A stretch of 64,000 nucleotides of DNA from Oerskovia paurometabola (GTDB lineage: Bacteria; Actinomycetota; Actinomycetes; Actinomycetales; Cellulomonadaceae): assembly GCF_016907365.1 (NCBI RefSeq), contig NZ_JAFBBV010000001.1, positions 3,658,001 through 3,722,000 on the forward strand, written 5' to 3'. Shown here in pieces: positions 16,872 to 25,280 of this stretch (positions within the stretch are counted from its first letter, which is position 1; each line of letters begins with the position of its first letter). The translations under genes and the position numbers were made by a program. The notes below the pieces were generated by a model. The model had not been told where the DNA came from. It did not search any database and saw nothing but the letters and a program-made list of their open reading frames with translations.

Positions 16872-19800
16872 GCCTCGTCCCACGCCGTCTCGGCGAGCAG
16901 GTCGTCGGCGGAGGCCGGGTCGAGCAACGCGGACTCCAGCAGGTGCCGCGCCGCGGGCCGGCCGGCCGCCGCGGCCAGCCCGCGGGCCAGGCCGGCGGTC
17001 GTCGAGGCGTGGACCTCGGGTCCTGCGCCGCCCGAGCTCACCCACCAGTCGACCTCGACCCCGTCCACCGACAGCGCCTCGTGCTCGAACCAGCTGCCGG
17101 GCACGCCCGGGACGAGCCGCGCGACCCGGGCGTCGAGCACCTGGGGCGAGCCGGCGTCGTCGGGCAGGGGGACCTCCGGCGCACCCGGGGGCGGCAGCAA
17201 CGGCAGGTCGAGGAGGTCCGCCAGGACGGCTCCCCCGTCCGCGACCGACGCGACCGGGAGCACGGTCCGTACCTGCGCCCACATCGCGCTCGTCGCCACG
17301 GCCAGGTCCTCGGCCGGGACGCACGTCGTGGTCGACCCGCGCAGGCCCGGCAGGCGGTCGGGCAGCTCGTCGAGCGCGTGACCGTTCGCCGTGCGCGCGA
17401 GCGCGCCCAACCCGCGCCAGACCGCGAGCGCGGCGGGCAGGTCGAGGGGCGTGCCGACGTCGGGCAGCGCGGCCAGGTAGTCCGGCCAGTCCGCCGGGGC
17501 GAGGTCTCCCAGGTCCGCGACCCCGCCCAGCGCGCGCACGACCTCCGCGTCCAGGCCGTGGGCCTCGTCGGGCGGGTCGGGCAGGAAGGGCGCGCCGCCC
17601 GGCACGGCCGCGAAGGGCGCGCCCAGGTGCCGGCGCAGCCACCAGGCGGTGTACGACGGCGCGTCCCCCGCCCGGGCGCCGCCCTGGCTCCGGACCGGGG
17701 CGAGCAGGGCCGCGCGGGCGTCGGGGTCGCCGGCGAGCCGTGCGAGGAACACGGGCCACGCGTCGCCGGCGACGGCGTCCAGGTCCGCGACCGCGTCGAG
17801 GTCGCCCACGAACGCGCCTCCCCCGACGTGGCCGCCCAGGAAGGCGAGGTAGTCGGCCCACCCGTCGAGCCACGACTGCGGGTCGTCCGGGTCGTCGGGC
17901 AGGTCCGCGTCGGCGTCCCACGGCGTCAGGACGTCGCGGACCCGGTGGACCGTCACGTCCGCGGGGACCCCGACCGCACGCAGGACGTCCTCGCCCCAGC
18001 GCTCGGCCACGCCGTCCGCGAGCGGCACGAGACCGTCCAGGACCCCGTCCGCCCACGACCCCGGCACGACGCACTCACGTGCCGCCGACAGGTCGCCCTC
18101 GGCCGTGGGCAGCGGGAGCTCGCCCCACCAGAAGGGCACGTCCTCGGGCTGCGCGCCCTCGGCGAGCGCGGAGCGCACGAGGGCCAGCACCTGCCCGACG
18201 GCGGCGGGCACCGGGTCCGTCACGCCCCCGTCCGAGTCGGTGGTGCCGGGCGCGGAGGCCCCTGGGTGCGCCCCGTCGTCGAACGGCTCGCCGTCGTCCC
18301 GGCCGGGGTCCGTCCCGTCGAGCAGGTCGTCGTCCGCGGCCAGGTCCGCGAGGTGCAGCACGTGCTCCCTCACCGCAGGCTCGGTCAGCAGCCCCCGGAA
18401 CGAGGACGGCGTCGCGCCCAGACGCTCCAGGAGCGGGTGCACGGCGTCCGGGTGCACCAGGCGCAGGCCCAGCGAGCGCGCGAGGGTGAGGAAGCCGGAA
18501 CCTGCCGTCGCCTCCTCGGCTGCGGGTTCGGCACCCAGGAGCAGGACCCCGCGGGCTCCCCGCGCGGTCCGCCCGTCGGCGAGCGGGACCGTCACCGCAC
18601 CGAGCGCGTCGCGCACCCCCGGCTGCCCCACGTGCGGGGCGAGGGTCGCGTAGACCTCGCGCCACGCCGCAGGACCCATCCCCGCGGGCAGCTCGTCGAG
18701 CAGGTCCGCGAGCTCGCGGGACCGCACCCCGAGCGACCGTGCGACCGCGTGCAGCGACGACGGCACGTCGACCAGGTCCGGTACCGCCCGACCGAGCACC
18801 GCCACCACGGCCGGGTCACGACCGACCTCGCCCGCGAGGACCTGGGCGTCGCGGGGCGCGACCAGGTGCCGTCCGCCGGGGCGCACGGGTTCCTCGTCGA
18901 GTCCTGGACCGTCGAGGTCGACGGGGCCGGCGGGCCCGCCGGGTGCGTCCTGCGCGTCGTGATCGCCGGTGGGGACGGCCACCGGAGGCGGTGGCGACAG
19001 CAGCGGCGTGCCGCGCAACGCGGCGAGCGCCGCGTCCCGGACCTGCGCGTCGAGCGCCCCGGACGGCAACCCGGTGGGCACGAGAGCGAGGACCGAGGCC
19101 CCCCGCTCAGCGGCGACCAGACCGAGGAGCCGGGCGAAGGCCTCCCCCGCAGACGCGGCGAGCGCGTCCGTCACAGGCCCGGGCAGGACGTGCCGACGGC
19201 TCGGGTCCAAGGGGAACGACGCGACGAGCAGCGCCGGGAAGGTCGTCGGCTCGTCGGTCGGCGTGGGAGCGTGCACCACGCCCGCGACGGCCTCGCTCGG
19301 TGCGGCAGCCGACCGCGGCAGCGCCCACAGCAGGCTCCAGCCCCCGTGGCGCTGCTCGACCGGGAGCGAGTCCAGGACGAGCGCGTCGAGAACCCCGCGC
19401 TCGCGCACGACCGTCCAGCGGGCGGCCACGTCGTGCAGGCGACGCGACCGCCGGTTCCCGGCGTCGTCCTCGATCTCGACCCCGACCTCCGCCAGGGCGG
19501 GCAGCGCCAGGAGCAGCGCGTCGTCCACCTCGTCGAGCTGGGCACGGACGGCCTCGACCGCGACCCGGTCCCGCAGGCGCAGGGCCACGACCGTGGCCGG
19601 CGTCGCGAGACCCGTGGCGATGTCGCCGGGCAGGGCGTCCGCCGCGAACGGGAGCCGCAGCACGGGCAGGGCGTCGCCCCGCTCGCGGACCGCGGCCTCG
19701 AGCCGGTCGGCCGCCGCCGCTCCCCCGTCCTCCCGCGCACCTGCGACCGCGTCGGACAGTGCTGCGACCGTCCGGTCCAGGGAGAACGTCACTCCCCCGA

Positions 19801-20245
19801 GCGTCGAGCGCACCGAGATCTCGTCCGCGACCGAGCGCACGGCCGCGAAGCCCACCCCGAACCTGCCCACCCGCCCGGGTGGGCCGTCTATGGACCCAGG
19901 CTCCGCCGTCGGGCCGGACGGGCGCGCGACCTTGGCCGACGCGCGCATCGACGCCAGCGACGCGACGCCCCCCGCGTCCAGCGGTGCGCCCGAGTTCTCC
20001 GCCGTCAGCCACCACGCGCCGCCCACGTCCCGGGCAAGACGCAGCACCAGGTGGCCCGAGGAGCCTGCGTGCGCCGCGGCGTCGGCCGCGTTCTGCGCGA
20101 GCTCCACCACCACCCGGTCGCGGTAGTAGCCGCGGGCGTGGTCCTCCTCGGTGTTCGCGTCCTCCCGGAAGCGCGTCGGGGACGCGAGCCACGCCTCCGT
20201 GACGGCCCGGCGAAGAGCCGAGGTCCCGAAGGCGTCCGTCGTCAC
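16868..20245 (-). CDS. Large sacsin/HSP90-like (GHKL) ATPase-domain protein
   Basis: A 1125-residue protein. The first ~250 residues form a GHKL ATPase domain of the type found in sacsin and HSP90: a start helix SPTRFREDANTEED, the N-box VVVELAQNAADAA near residue 50 with the Mg-binding Asn, WWLTAENSGAPLD in place of the usual DNGxG, and GRFGVGFAAVRSV as the G2 box near 130. The remaining ~850 residues are Ala/Leu/Asp-rich with no family I can name, and the final part ends EHEALSVDGVEVDWWVSS. Actinobacteria widely carry this protein; it is annotated as a sacsin N-terminal ATPase-like or molecular chaperone protein, with no proven role that I know. GTG start overlaps the DUF3027 stop (GTGA). 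Confidence 0.82.
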   Translation of the reverse strand: MTTDAFGTSALRRAVTEAWLASPTRFREDANTEEDHARGYYRDRVVVELAQNAADAAAHAGSSGHLVLRLARDVGGAWWLTAENSGAPLDAGGVASLASMRASAKVARPSGPTAEPGSIDGPPGRVGRFGVGFAAVRSVADEISVRSTLGGVTFSLDRTVAALSDAVAGAREDGGAAAADRLEAAVRERGDALPVLRLPFAADALPGDIATGLATPATVVALRLRDRVAVEAVRAQLDEVDDALLLALPALAEVGVEIEDDAGNRRSRRLHDVAARWTVVRERGVLDALVLDSLPVEQRHGGWSLLWALPRSAAAPSEAVAGVVHAPTPTDEPTTFPALLVASFPLDPSRRHVLPGPVTDALAASAGEAFARLLGLVAAERGASVLALVPTGLPSGALDAQVRDAALAALRGTPLLSPPPPVAVPTGDHDAQDAPGGPAGPVDLDGPGLDEEPVRPGGRHLVAPRDAQVLAGEVGRDPAVVAVLGRAVPDLVDVPSSLHAVARSLGVRSRELADLLDELPAGMGPAAWREVYATLAPHVGQPGVRDALGAVTVPLADGRTARGARGVLLLGAEPAAEEATAGSGFLTLARSLGLRLVHPDAVHPLLERLGATPSSFRGLLTEPAVREHVLHLADLAADDDLLDGTDPGRDDGEPFDDGAHPGASAPGTTDSDGGVTDPVPAAVGQVLALVRSALAEGAQPEDVPFWWGELPLPTAEGDLSAARECVVPGSWADGVLDGLVPLADGVAERWGEDVLRAVGVPADVTVHRVRDVLTPWDADADLPDDPDDPQSWLDGWADYLAFLGGHVGGGAFVGDLDAVADLDAVAGDAWPVFLARLAGDPDARAALLAPVRSQGGARAGDAPSYTAWWLRRHLGAPFAAVPGGAPFLPDPPDEAHGLDAEVVRALGGVADLGDLAPADWPDYLAALPDVGTPLDLPAALAVWRGLGALARTANGHALDELPDRLPGLRGSTTTCVPAEDLAVATSAMWAQVRTVLPVASVADGGAVLADLLDLPLLPPPGAPEVPLPDDAGSPQVLDARVARLVPGVPGSWFEHEALSVDGVEVDWWVSSGGAGPEVHASTTAGLARGLAAAAGRPAARHLLESALLDPASADDLLAETAWDEA

Positions 20246-21249
20246 CGTGCCGGCTCGTCCGGGTCCGCGTCCGGCGAGGCGTCCGGTCCGGTCTCCGAGG
20301 CGTCCGTCGCGGACGACGACCTCCCGGGCTCCGGGAGGGCGATCCGCGACAGCGCCAGCTCGATGCTCGCCGCAGCCTCCGCGGACCGCTCGGTCGCCGG
20401 GCTCGCGGGAGCCACGGCCGTGGCGGCCGTGGCGCTCGCCGCATCACGGGCGGCGTCCAGGAGCTGGACGATCTCGACGTCCATCTCGTCGATCAACGGG
20501 TCGGCGGCCGGCCAGTCCGTCGGGTGCGGCTCGACGTCCGTCTCGGAGTGCGCACCGCACCCGTGGTCGAGGCTCACGACCTTGCCGTCGTCGGGCGACC
20601 ACGCGTTCGCGCACACGCCGAAGACCTGCCCGAGCGCCCCCTGCAGGGGCACCAGGAACCCGCACGACCCGCACTCCGCGCCCGAGGCGACCGCGCCCGG
20701 CGCCGTAGGACCGCGCGTACCGCGGTACCAGCGCTCGGCCGCCTCGTCGCGGCCCTCGGGGGACAGCACCCGGACCCGGGCGAGCGCGAGCTCCTCGATC
20801 GCGACGGCGTCCTGCTCCTCGTCGCCCGTGGGCACGTAGCCCGGCTCGAGGCGCGGGTCGTCCGCCTGGAACGGCAGGACGTCGCCCACACCGATGTCGC
20901 CCGGCTGCAGACGCTCCGACCACGGCAACCACTCGGGCGCCAGGATGGAGCCCTCGCCCGGCAGGAGCTCGACCTCGCACACCGTCGCGGTGCGACCGCG
21001 CGGGACGCGGGCCACCGTCACGGTCCAGCGCCACCCCCGGTAGCCGAGCATGGTGCACGCGAACTGGTGCGAGATCAGGCGGTCCTCCTCGACGACCGTC
21101 CCGAGGTGCTCACCCACGTCCCCCACGTGCTCGGCGACCTGTTCCGCCGCAGCACGCGCGAGGTCCACCGCGCCCGTGAGCACGGCGTCCTTGGCGGCGC
21201 GCGCGCTCACACGACGGGTCGATCCTTCAGCGGCGGCTACGGCAGCCAT
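20242..21249 (-). CDS. DUF3027 protein with a zinc-ribbon-like cysteine cluster
   Basis: A 335-residue cytoplasmic protein of the actinobacterial DUF3027 family, function unknown. It opens with KDAVLTGAVDLARAAAEQVAEHVGDVGEHLG, then HQFACTMLGYRGWRWTVTVARVPRG and EVELLPGEGSILAPEWLPWSERLQPGDIGVGD. A cluster of Cys/His follows (ECGSCGF, GVCANAWSPDDGKVVSLDHGCGAHSE), which could bind zinc. The C-terminal 100 residues are Ala/Ser/Asp-rich and probably disordered. Start ATG at 21249 is one base after the cold-shock gene stop, and its stop overlaps the ATPase start. The four-gene coupling suggests a shared function. Confidence 0.85.
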   Translation of the reverse strand: MAAVAAAEGSTRRVSARAAKDAVLTGAVDLARAAAEQVAEHVGDVGEHLGTVVEEDRLISHQFACTMLGYRGWRWTVTVARVPRGRTATVCEVELLPGEGSILAPEWLPWSERLQPGDIGVGDVLPFQADDPRLEPGYVPTGDEEQDAVAIEELALARVRVLSPEGRDEAAERWYRGTRGPTAPGAVASGAECGSCGFLVPLQGALGQVFGVCANAWSPDDGKVVSLDHGCGAHSETDVEPHPTDWPAADPLIDEMDVEIVQLLDAARDAASATAATAVAPASPATERSAEAAASIELALSRIALPEPGRSSSATDASETGPDASPDADPDEPAR

Positions 21250-21250
21250 G

Positions 21251-21631
21251 TCATGCCTCCAGGTCGTCGGCGACGGCGCGCAGCACCTTGGCGAGCTGGG
21301 CTCCCTGCGCGGCATCCGGGTACCGGCCACGGCGCAACGAGCCCCCGACCTTGTCCATGACCTTGATGAGGTCCTCGATCACGACCCCCAGGTCCTCGGC
21401 CGGGCGACGCTGGGCCTTGGCCACGGAGGGCGCCGGGTCGAGCAGCTTGATCGCGAGCGCCTGCGGGCCGCGCCGCCCGTCGGCCACGCCGAACTCCACC
21501 CTGGCACCGGGCTTGGGCGCCGCGCCGTCAGGCAGGGCGGAAGCGTGCAGGAAGACCTCGTCGCCCTCATCGCTCGCGATGAAGCCGAACCCTCGTTCGG
21601 TGTCGAACCACTTGACCTTGCCGGTGGGCAC
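21251..21631 (-). CDS. Cold-shock domain protein with C-terminal extension
   Basis: A 126-residue protein. Residues 1-65 form a cold-shock domain that binds single-stranded nucleic acid: GKVKWFDTERGFGFIAS holds RNP1 (RGFGFI) and DEVFLHASAL matches RNP2. Unlike ~67-residue CspA proteins it continues for 60 residues with a conserved actinobacterial helix (DLGVVIEDLIKVMDKVGGSLRRGRYPD). It starts with GTG behind GAGGTT, and a -10 TAACCT lies about 40 bases upstream. It is the first gene of the operon with DUF3027, the ATPase and the MFS gene. The extension suggests a specialised RNA or protein contact and not a general cold-shock role. Confidence 0.9.
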   Translation of the reverse strand: MPTGKVKWFDTERGFGFIASDEGDEVFLHASALPDGAAPKPGARVEFGVADGRRGPQALAIKLLDPAPSVAKAQRRPAEDLGVVIEDLIKVMDKVGGSLRRGRYPDAAQGAQLAKVLRAVADDLEA

Positions 21632-21726
21632 GTGAACCTCGTTTGTGCTCGTGGGAATCAGAACTCCCAGGTTACCGGGACAGAGCCCTCACAGTCGCAT
21701 CCGCCGGGCCGCACCCCGCCGAGCAC

Positions 21727-21802
21727 GTCCGGGTGAGTTCCCGCGGCGGGGAGTTCTCCCCATGGTCCGGGTGAGTTCCCGCGGCGGGGAGTTCTCCCCA
21801 TG
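21727..21802. repeat. Two tandem 38-bp direct repeats in a divergent promoter region
   Basis: The unit at 21727-21764 is repeated exactly at 21765-21802. Each contains the inverted repeat GGGGAG-TT-CTCCCC and a GGTGAGTTCCCGC block. The pair lies between the cold-shock gene (minus) and the DUF3352 gene (plus). It could be a doubled operator or a chance duplication. Confidence 0.9.
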
Positions 21803-21899
21803 GATGGGGGCTGCGAGCCGTCGGCGGCCTCCACTAGCCTTCGGCTCGACCGCCGACGCACCGCGCCGGTCGAGCCGACGCCGACCCAGAGGGTTCCCC

Positions 21900-23876
21900 A
21901 TGACCACGCCGCCCACCTTCCCTCCTGCCGATCCCTCGGGGGCGTGGCGACCACCCGCCGGTGACACGCCTCCCGCCCCGGTCACGGTCGTGACCGTCCG
22001 GCCCTCCCGGCTGCGCACCGGCCTGGTGCTCGGCGGCGCGGCGACCGCGGCCCTCGTCCTGGTCGGCGGGGGTGTCTTCGCCTACAGCGCGCTCGACGGC
22101 GGCGGAGCGCAGCCCGAGGCCGCCCTCCCGGACACCGCGTTCGCCTACGTGCGCGTGGACCTCGACCCGTCGGCCACGCAGAAGGTCAACCTGCTGCGCC
22201 TCGCGAACAGGTTCCCCGATCTCGCCACGGACCTCGACGTGGACCTCGGCGAGGACGCCGACCTGCGCCGGCTCGTCGTCGACGCGATCTCGAAGAGCGG
22301 CACGTGCGAGATCGACTACGCCGCCGACGTCGAACCGTGGATCGGCCAGCGCGCGGCCCTCGCCGCGCTGCCGCCCGTCGAGGGCGCAGCGACCGGGGAC
22401 GCAGGAGCCGCACCCGAACCCGAACCGGTGCTCGTCCTCCAGGTGACCGACGAGGCCGCCGCCCGGACCGCCATCGAGTCGGGCCTGGGCTGCGGCGACG
22501 GCGCGAAGGCCGCACAGGTCGCGTTCACGGGCGGGTACGCCCTGATCACCTCCGAGCGGGTCGCGGCCGCCGACGTGGCGGCAGCCGCGAAGAAGGCACC
22601 GCTGGCCGACGCCCTGCGGTTCACCGCGGACATGAAGGCCCTGGGCGACCCAGGGCTCGTCTCCTACTGGGCGGACGTCGAGGGCGCGATCACCGCGCTC
22701 GAAGGACAGGAGGGGGCCGAGGAGCTGGGCGCAGCCGTCGGCGACGGTCTGCGCACCGTCTCCGGAGCGGCACGGGCAGGCACCGACCACCTGGAGATCG
22801 CGATCGCCGTCGGCGCCGACGAGAAGGTCCTCGCACCCTTGAAGGGCTCGGGGACGTCGCTCCTCACCGGCCTGCCGGACAGCACCCTGTTCGCGTCGTC
22901 CGCGACGATCGACCCCGCGTCGGTCGACCAGCTCTGGGAGCAGCTGAGCACCCTCGCCGACACGTTCGGGTCGAGCGGCCTGGGGAGCCTGGGCTCCGGA
23001 GAGGACCTGCTCGGCGACGACTGGACCCTGTCCTCGCACGAGGTCCGCACGGCAGGGACGCTGCCCACCGCCACGGAGGCCGAGTGCGCGGCGCTGCTCG
23101 CGCTGCCGGAGAACGCGTTGGACGCGTCGAGCTGGGGCTTGACGCCCGAGGAGCTCGCCGAGGTCACCCAGAGCTACGACGAGTCGTTCATGGCGGGCTG
23201 CACGGGGGACTACTCGTCGCTCGACCAGGGCCTCGACACCGCCCCGGGCACCGAGGAGGCTGACCTCTTCGGGGACGACCCGCAGGCGGGCACGACGACC
23301 GACGACCTCCTGTCGAGCGACCTCGGCTTCCAGGAGACGGTGGACGAGCTCGAGAAGACCTACGACCTGCGGCTGCCCGAGGACCTCAAGACCCTCCTGG
23401 GCGAGCAGGTCGTCGTCGCGCTCGACTCCGCCGGTCTCGACGACGTCTCGGCCGTGACCGGCCTGGCCGACCTCGACCTCGGCGCTCGCACGATCGGGGA
23501 CAAGGCCGCGCTCGAGGACCTGCTCGGCCGGATCGACGCGATCCTCGTGGACGCCGGTGCGGAGAGGCTCACGAGCGCGACCACGAAGGACGGGCTCGTC
23601 GTCGCCTCGAACGAGGCGTACGCCGCGCGCCTCGCCCAGGACGGGACGCTCGGCACCGTGGGCGCCTTCCGGACCGTCGTGCCCGACGCGAAGGGCGCGG
23701 CGAACGCGGCGTACCTCGACATCGACGCGCTCGAGTCGGCCGCCCGCGCGAACATCGACGCGACGGGCGGCGACGACTCGTGGATCGCGTACGTCGAGCC
23801 CTTGCGCGCCCTCGGGCTCTCCAGCCGTGTCGACGGCGGGCACAGCCTCACGAGCCTGCGCGTCAGCTTCGACTGA
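21900..23876 (+). CDS. DUF3352-domain membrane-anchored protein
   Basis: A 658-residue protein, function unknown. A Pro-rich cytoplasmic segment (1-40) precedes one transmembrane helix (about 41-62, LVLGGAATAALVLVGGGVFAY), and the rest is predicted extracytoplasmic. The block ALPDTAFAYVRVDLDPSATQKVNLLRLANRFPD is the start of DUF3352, and GGYALITSERVAAADVAAAAKKAPLADA resembles the middle of the same family. Acidic residues are frequent. Cysteines are few and could pair outside the cell. ATG start behind AGAGGG is chosen over a longer frame that reads through the 38-bp repeats. It is divergent from the cold-shock operon, and its stop is followed by a hairpin shared with the GbsR-like gene. Confidence 0.82.
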   Translation: MTTPPTFPPADPSGAWRPPAGDTPPAPVTVVTVRPSRLRTGLVLGGAATAALVLVGGGVFAYSALDGGGAQPEAALPDTAFAYVRVDLDPSATQKVNLLRLANRFPDLATDLDVDLGEDADLRRLVVDAISKSGTCEIDYAADVEPWIGQRAALAALPPVEGAATGDAGAAPEPEPVLVLQVTDEAAARTAIESGLGCGDGAKAAQVAFTGGYALITSERVAAADVAAAAKKAPLADALRFTADMKALGDPGLVSYWADVEGAITALEGQEGAEELGAAVGDGLRTVSGAARAGTDHLEIAIAVGADEKVLAPLKGSGTSLLTGLPDSTLFASSATIDPASVDQLWEQLSTLADTFGSSGLGSLGSGEDLLGDDWTLSSHEVRTAGTLPTATEAECAALLALPENALDASSWGLTPEELAEVTQSYDESFMAGCTGDYSSLDQGLDTAPGTEEADLFGDDPQAGTTTDDLLSSDLGFQETVDELEKTYDLRLPEDLKTLLGEQVVVALDSAGLDDVSAVTGLADLDLGARTIGDKAALEDLLGRIDAILVDAGAERLTSATTKDGLVVASNEAYAARLAQDGTLGTVGAFRTVVPDAKGAANAAYLDIDALESAARANIDATGGDDSWIAYVEPLRALGLSSRVDGGHSLTSLRVSFD

Positions 23877-23896
23877 GACCCGCCCGTCCGGGTAGC

Positions 23897-23935
23897 CGGC
23901 GGCCGGTCGCGATCACTCGGGGCGACCGGTCGCCG
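23897..23935. terminator. Hairpin between the convergent DUF3352 and GbsR-like genes
   Basis: A 14-bp stem with one G-U pair (23897-23910 with 23922-23935) overlaps the last codons of the minus-strand gene. Confidence 0.55.
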
Positions 23936-24395
23936 ACCTTCCCGGCGCGGAGCGAGCACCGCCCCCGCGTCGCAGGATCTGCTCGCCCGCGGCGACGTAG
24001 CCGTCGAACAGGTCGATGACGTCCGCGAGCCGCTGCTGGGCGACCGGCAGCCCGTCGACGAGCGTCCGGCCCGCCTCGAGGGCGTCGACGAACGTCCGCA
24101 CCCGGCGGTGCGACGCCTCGAGCAGGGTGTCGAGGCCCTGCGTCGCCTCCACGAGAAGGCGACGGCTGCCCGGCTGAGGGAGGGTGCGGGCCAGCCCCCA
24201 GGCCGCGAGCTCGCGCGTCGACGTGCTGACCTGCCCCTTGCTGAGCCCCACGACCTCGCCGAGGTGGTCGAGCGAGACGGGTCGGTCCTCCAGGAGGAGC
24301 GCGCCGTAGACGCGCCCGGTCGCGCGCGACAGGTTCCACGACGCCAGCAGGTCCCCCACCGCGTGCAGGAACGCGTGCTGGTCGGACGTCGTCAT
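23913..24395 (-). CDS. GbsR/MarR-like transcriptional regulator
   Basis: A 160-residue winged-helix protein resembling the GbsR group (COG1510). Residues 5-80 hold the DNA-binding part: LASWNLSRATGRVYGALLLEDRPVSLDHLGEVVGLSKGQVSTSTRELAAWGLA. The C-terminal half (DALEAGRTLVDGLPVAQQRLADVIDLFDGYV) is a likely dimerisation helix pair. It overlaps the alpha/beta hydrolase stop by four bases (ATGA), so it is the second gene of that operon and may control it through the palindrome at the operon promoter. The long open frame upstream is rejected because it reads through the hydrolase in another frame. Confidence 0.8.
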   Translation of the reverse strand: MTTSDQHAFLHAVGDLLASWNLSRATGRVYGALLLEDRPVSLDHLGEVVGLSKGQVSTSTRELAAWGLARTLPQPGSRRLLVEATQGLDTLLEASHRRVRTFVDALEAGRTLVDGLPVAQQRLADVIDLFDGYVAAGEQILRRGGGARSAPGRSATGRPE

Positions 24396-25198
24396 CGCGC
24401 CTCCCCGAGGAGGTCGAGGAAGCGCACGAGCTCCTCGGTCACGGCCTCGGGGGCGTCCTGGCTCACGAGGTGACCCGCCTGCGGCACGACGACGTCGCTC
24501 ACGTTCTCGTGCCGGGCCCACGCGGGCATCGCCGTCCTGATGTTCCCGGTGCGGTCCTCCTCGCCGCGGACCAGGGCCAACGGCACGGGGGTCCGGTACG
24601 ACGGGTCGGGAGCGACGAACGCCGTCGTCGCCCGCCAGATCTGCAGGAACTGCGCCTTCGACACCTGGCCGAACGCGCGTTCCGCGTCCCGGCGGGCGGC
24701 CTCGGTCGTCGCCGACGCGGTGGCCATGAGCCGCGGGAGCCGCCGCGCGGGGACGAGGGACAGGCCGGGCGCGGCGAGCCTCAGGAGCTGACGCTCCCAC
24801 CGGCTCAGCGGCCCCGTGTTCCAGGTCGCTCCCAGCACGACCAGCCCGGCGTACCTCTCGGGGGTGCGCCGGACGAGCTCCTGGGCCAGGTTCCCTCCGA
24901 GCGAGTGCCCGACCAGCACCGGCCTGTCCAGCCCGAGCGCCGCGACGAGGGCCTCGACGTCGGCGACGAGCAGGGGGGCCGTGAGCGGGGTGCTGGTCGG
25001 ACGGGAGGCACCGTGCCCGCGCAGGTCCGGCAGGACGACTCGGCAGCCGTGGGCGGCGAGCGCCGTCGCCTGGTCGGCGAACGTCTGGTGGTCCGCGCCC
25101 GCGCCGTGGAAGAGCACGACGGCGGGACCGGGCCCGCCGGAGTCGTGGAACGCCAGGGTGGCCCCGTCGAGCCGCAGACGTCCCTCTAGATTCAGCAT
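24392..25198 (-). CDS. Alpha/beta hydrolase
   Basis: A 268-residue cytoplasmic hydrolase of unknown substrate. VVLFHGAGADHQTF is the oxyanion-hole region, VLVGHSLGGNLAQ holds the nucleophile Ser, the acid is probably the Asp in GEEDRTGN, and QAGHLVSQDAPEAV holds the catalytic His. A cap domain lies between (LSRWERQLLRLAAPGLSLVPARRLPRLMA). The ATG at 25198 is preferred to the one 18 bases upstream because a -10 TATATT lies exactly six bases before it. Overlaps the GbsR-like gene downstream. Confidence 0.85.
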   Translation of the reverse strand: MLNLEGRLRLDGATLAFHDSGGPGPAVVLFHGAGADHQTFADQATALAAHGCRVVLPDLRGHGASRPTSTPLTAPLLVADVEALVAALGLDRPVLVGHSLGGNLAQELVRRTPERYAGLVVLGATWNTGPLSRWERQLLRLAAPGLSLVPARRLPRLMATASATTEAARRDAERAFGQVSKAQFLQIWRATTAFVAPDPSYRTPVPLALVRGEEDRTGNIRTAMPAWARHENVSDVVVPQAGHLVSQDAPEAVTEELVRFLDLLGEAR

Positions 25199-25210
25199 AT
25201 TCCGAATATA
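25197..25210 (-). promoter_or_regulatory. Leaderless promoter overlapped by a 13-bp palindrome
   Basis: The palindrome ATATTC-C-GAATAT (25197-25209) covers the -10 TATATT (25210-25205, minus strand) and the first bases of the start codon at 25198. It is a likely operator for the GbsR-like protein of the same operon. Confidence 0.55.
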
Positions 25211-25266
25211 GATCATGCTCCCGTCCGCGCGAAGGGTGCCCGAGACGGGAGAACCCCCGACCCGCG

Positions 25267-25280
25267 TAACATCGGACGGA
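25267..25280 (+). promoter_or_regulatory. Leaderless promoter of the helicase-associated gene
   Basis: TAACAT (25267-25272) is followed by seven bases and the ATG at 25280. Confidence 0.55.

Noticed and set aside
16943..20839. Very long plus-strand open frame (about 1300 codons) opposite the ATPase gene
   Set aside because: Arg/Gly/Pro-rich translation with no domain; it is the GC-driven antisense shadow of the real minus-strand genes. Similar long shadows at 11594-13276, 13201-14871, 15441-17381 and 25286-27766 were dropped for the same reason.
21727..21802. CRISPR-like repeats
   Set aside because: The two 38-bp copies are directly adjacent with no spacer and there are no cas genes.
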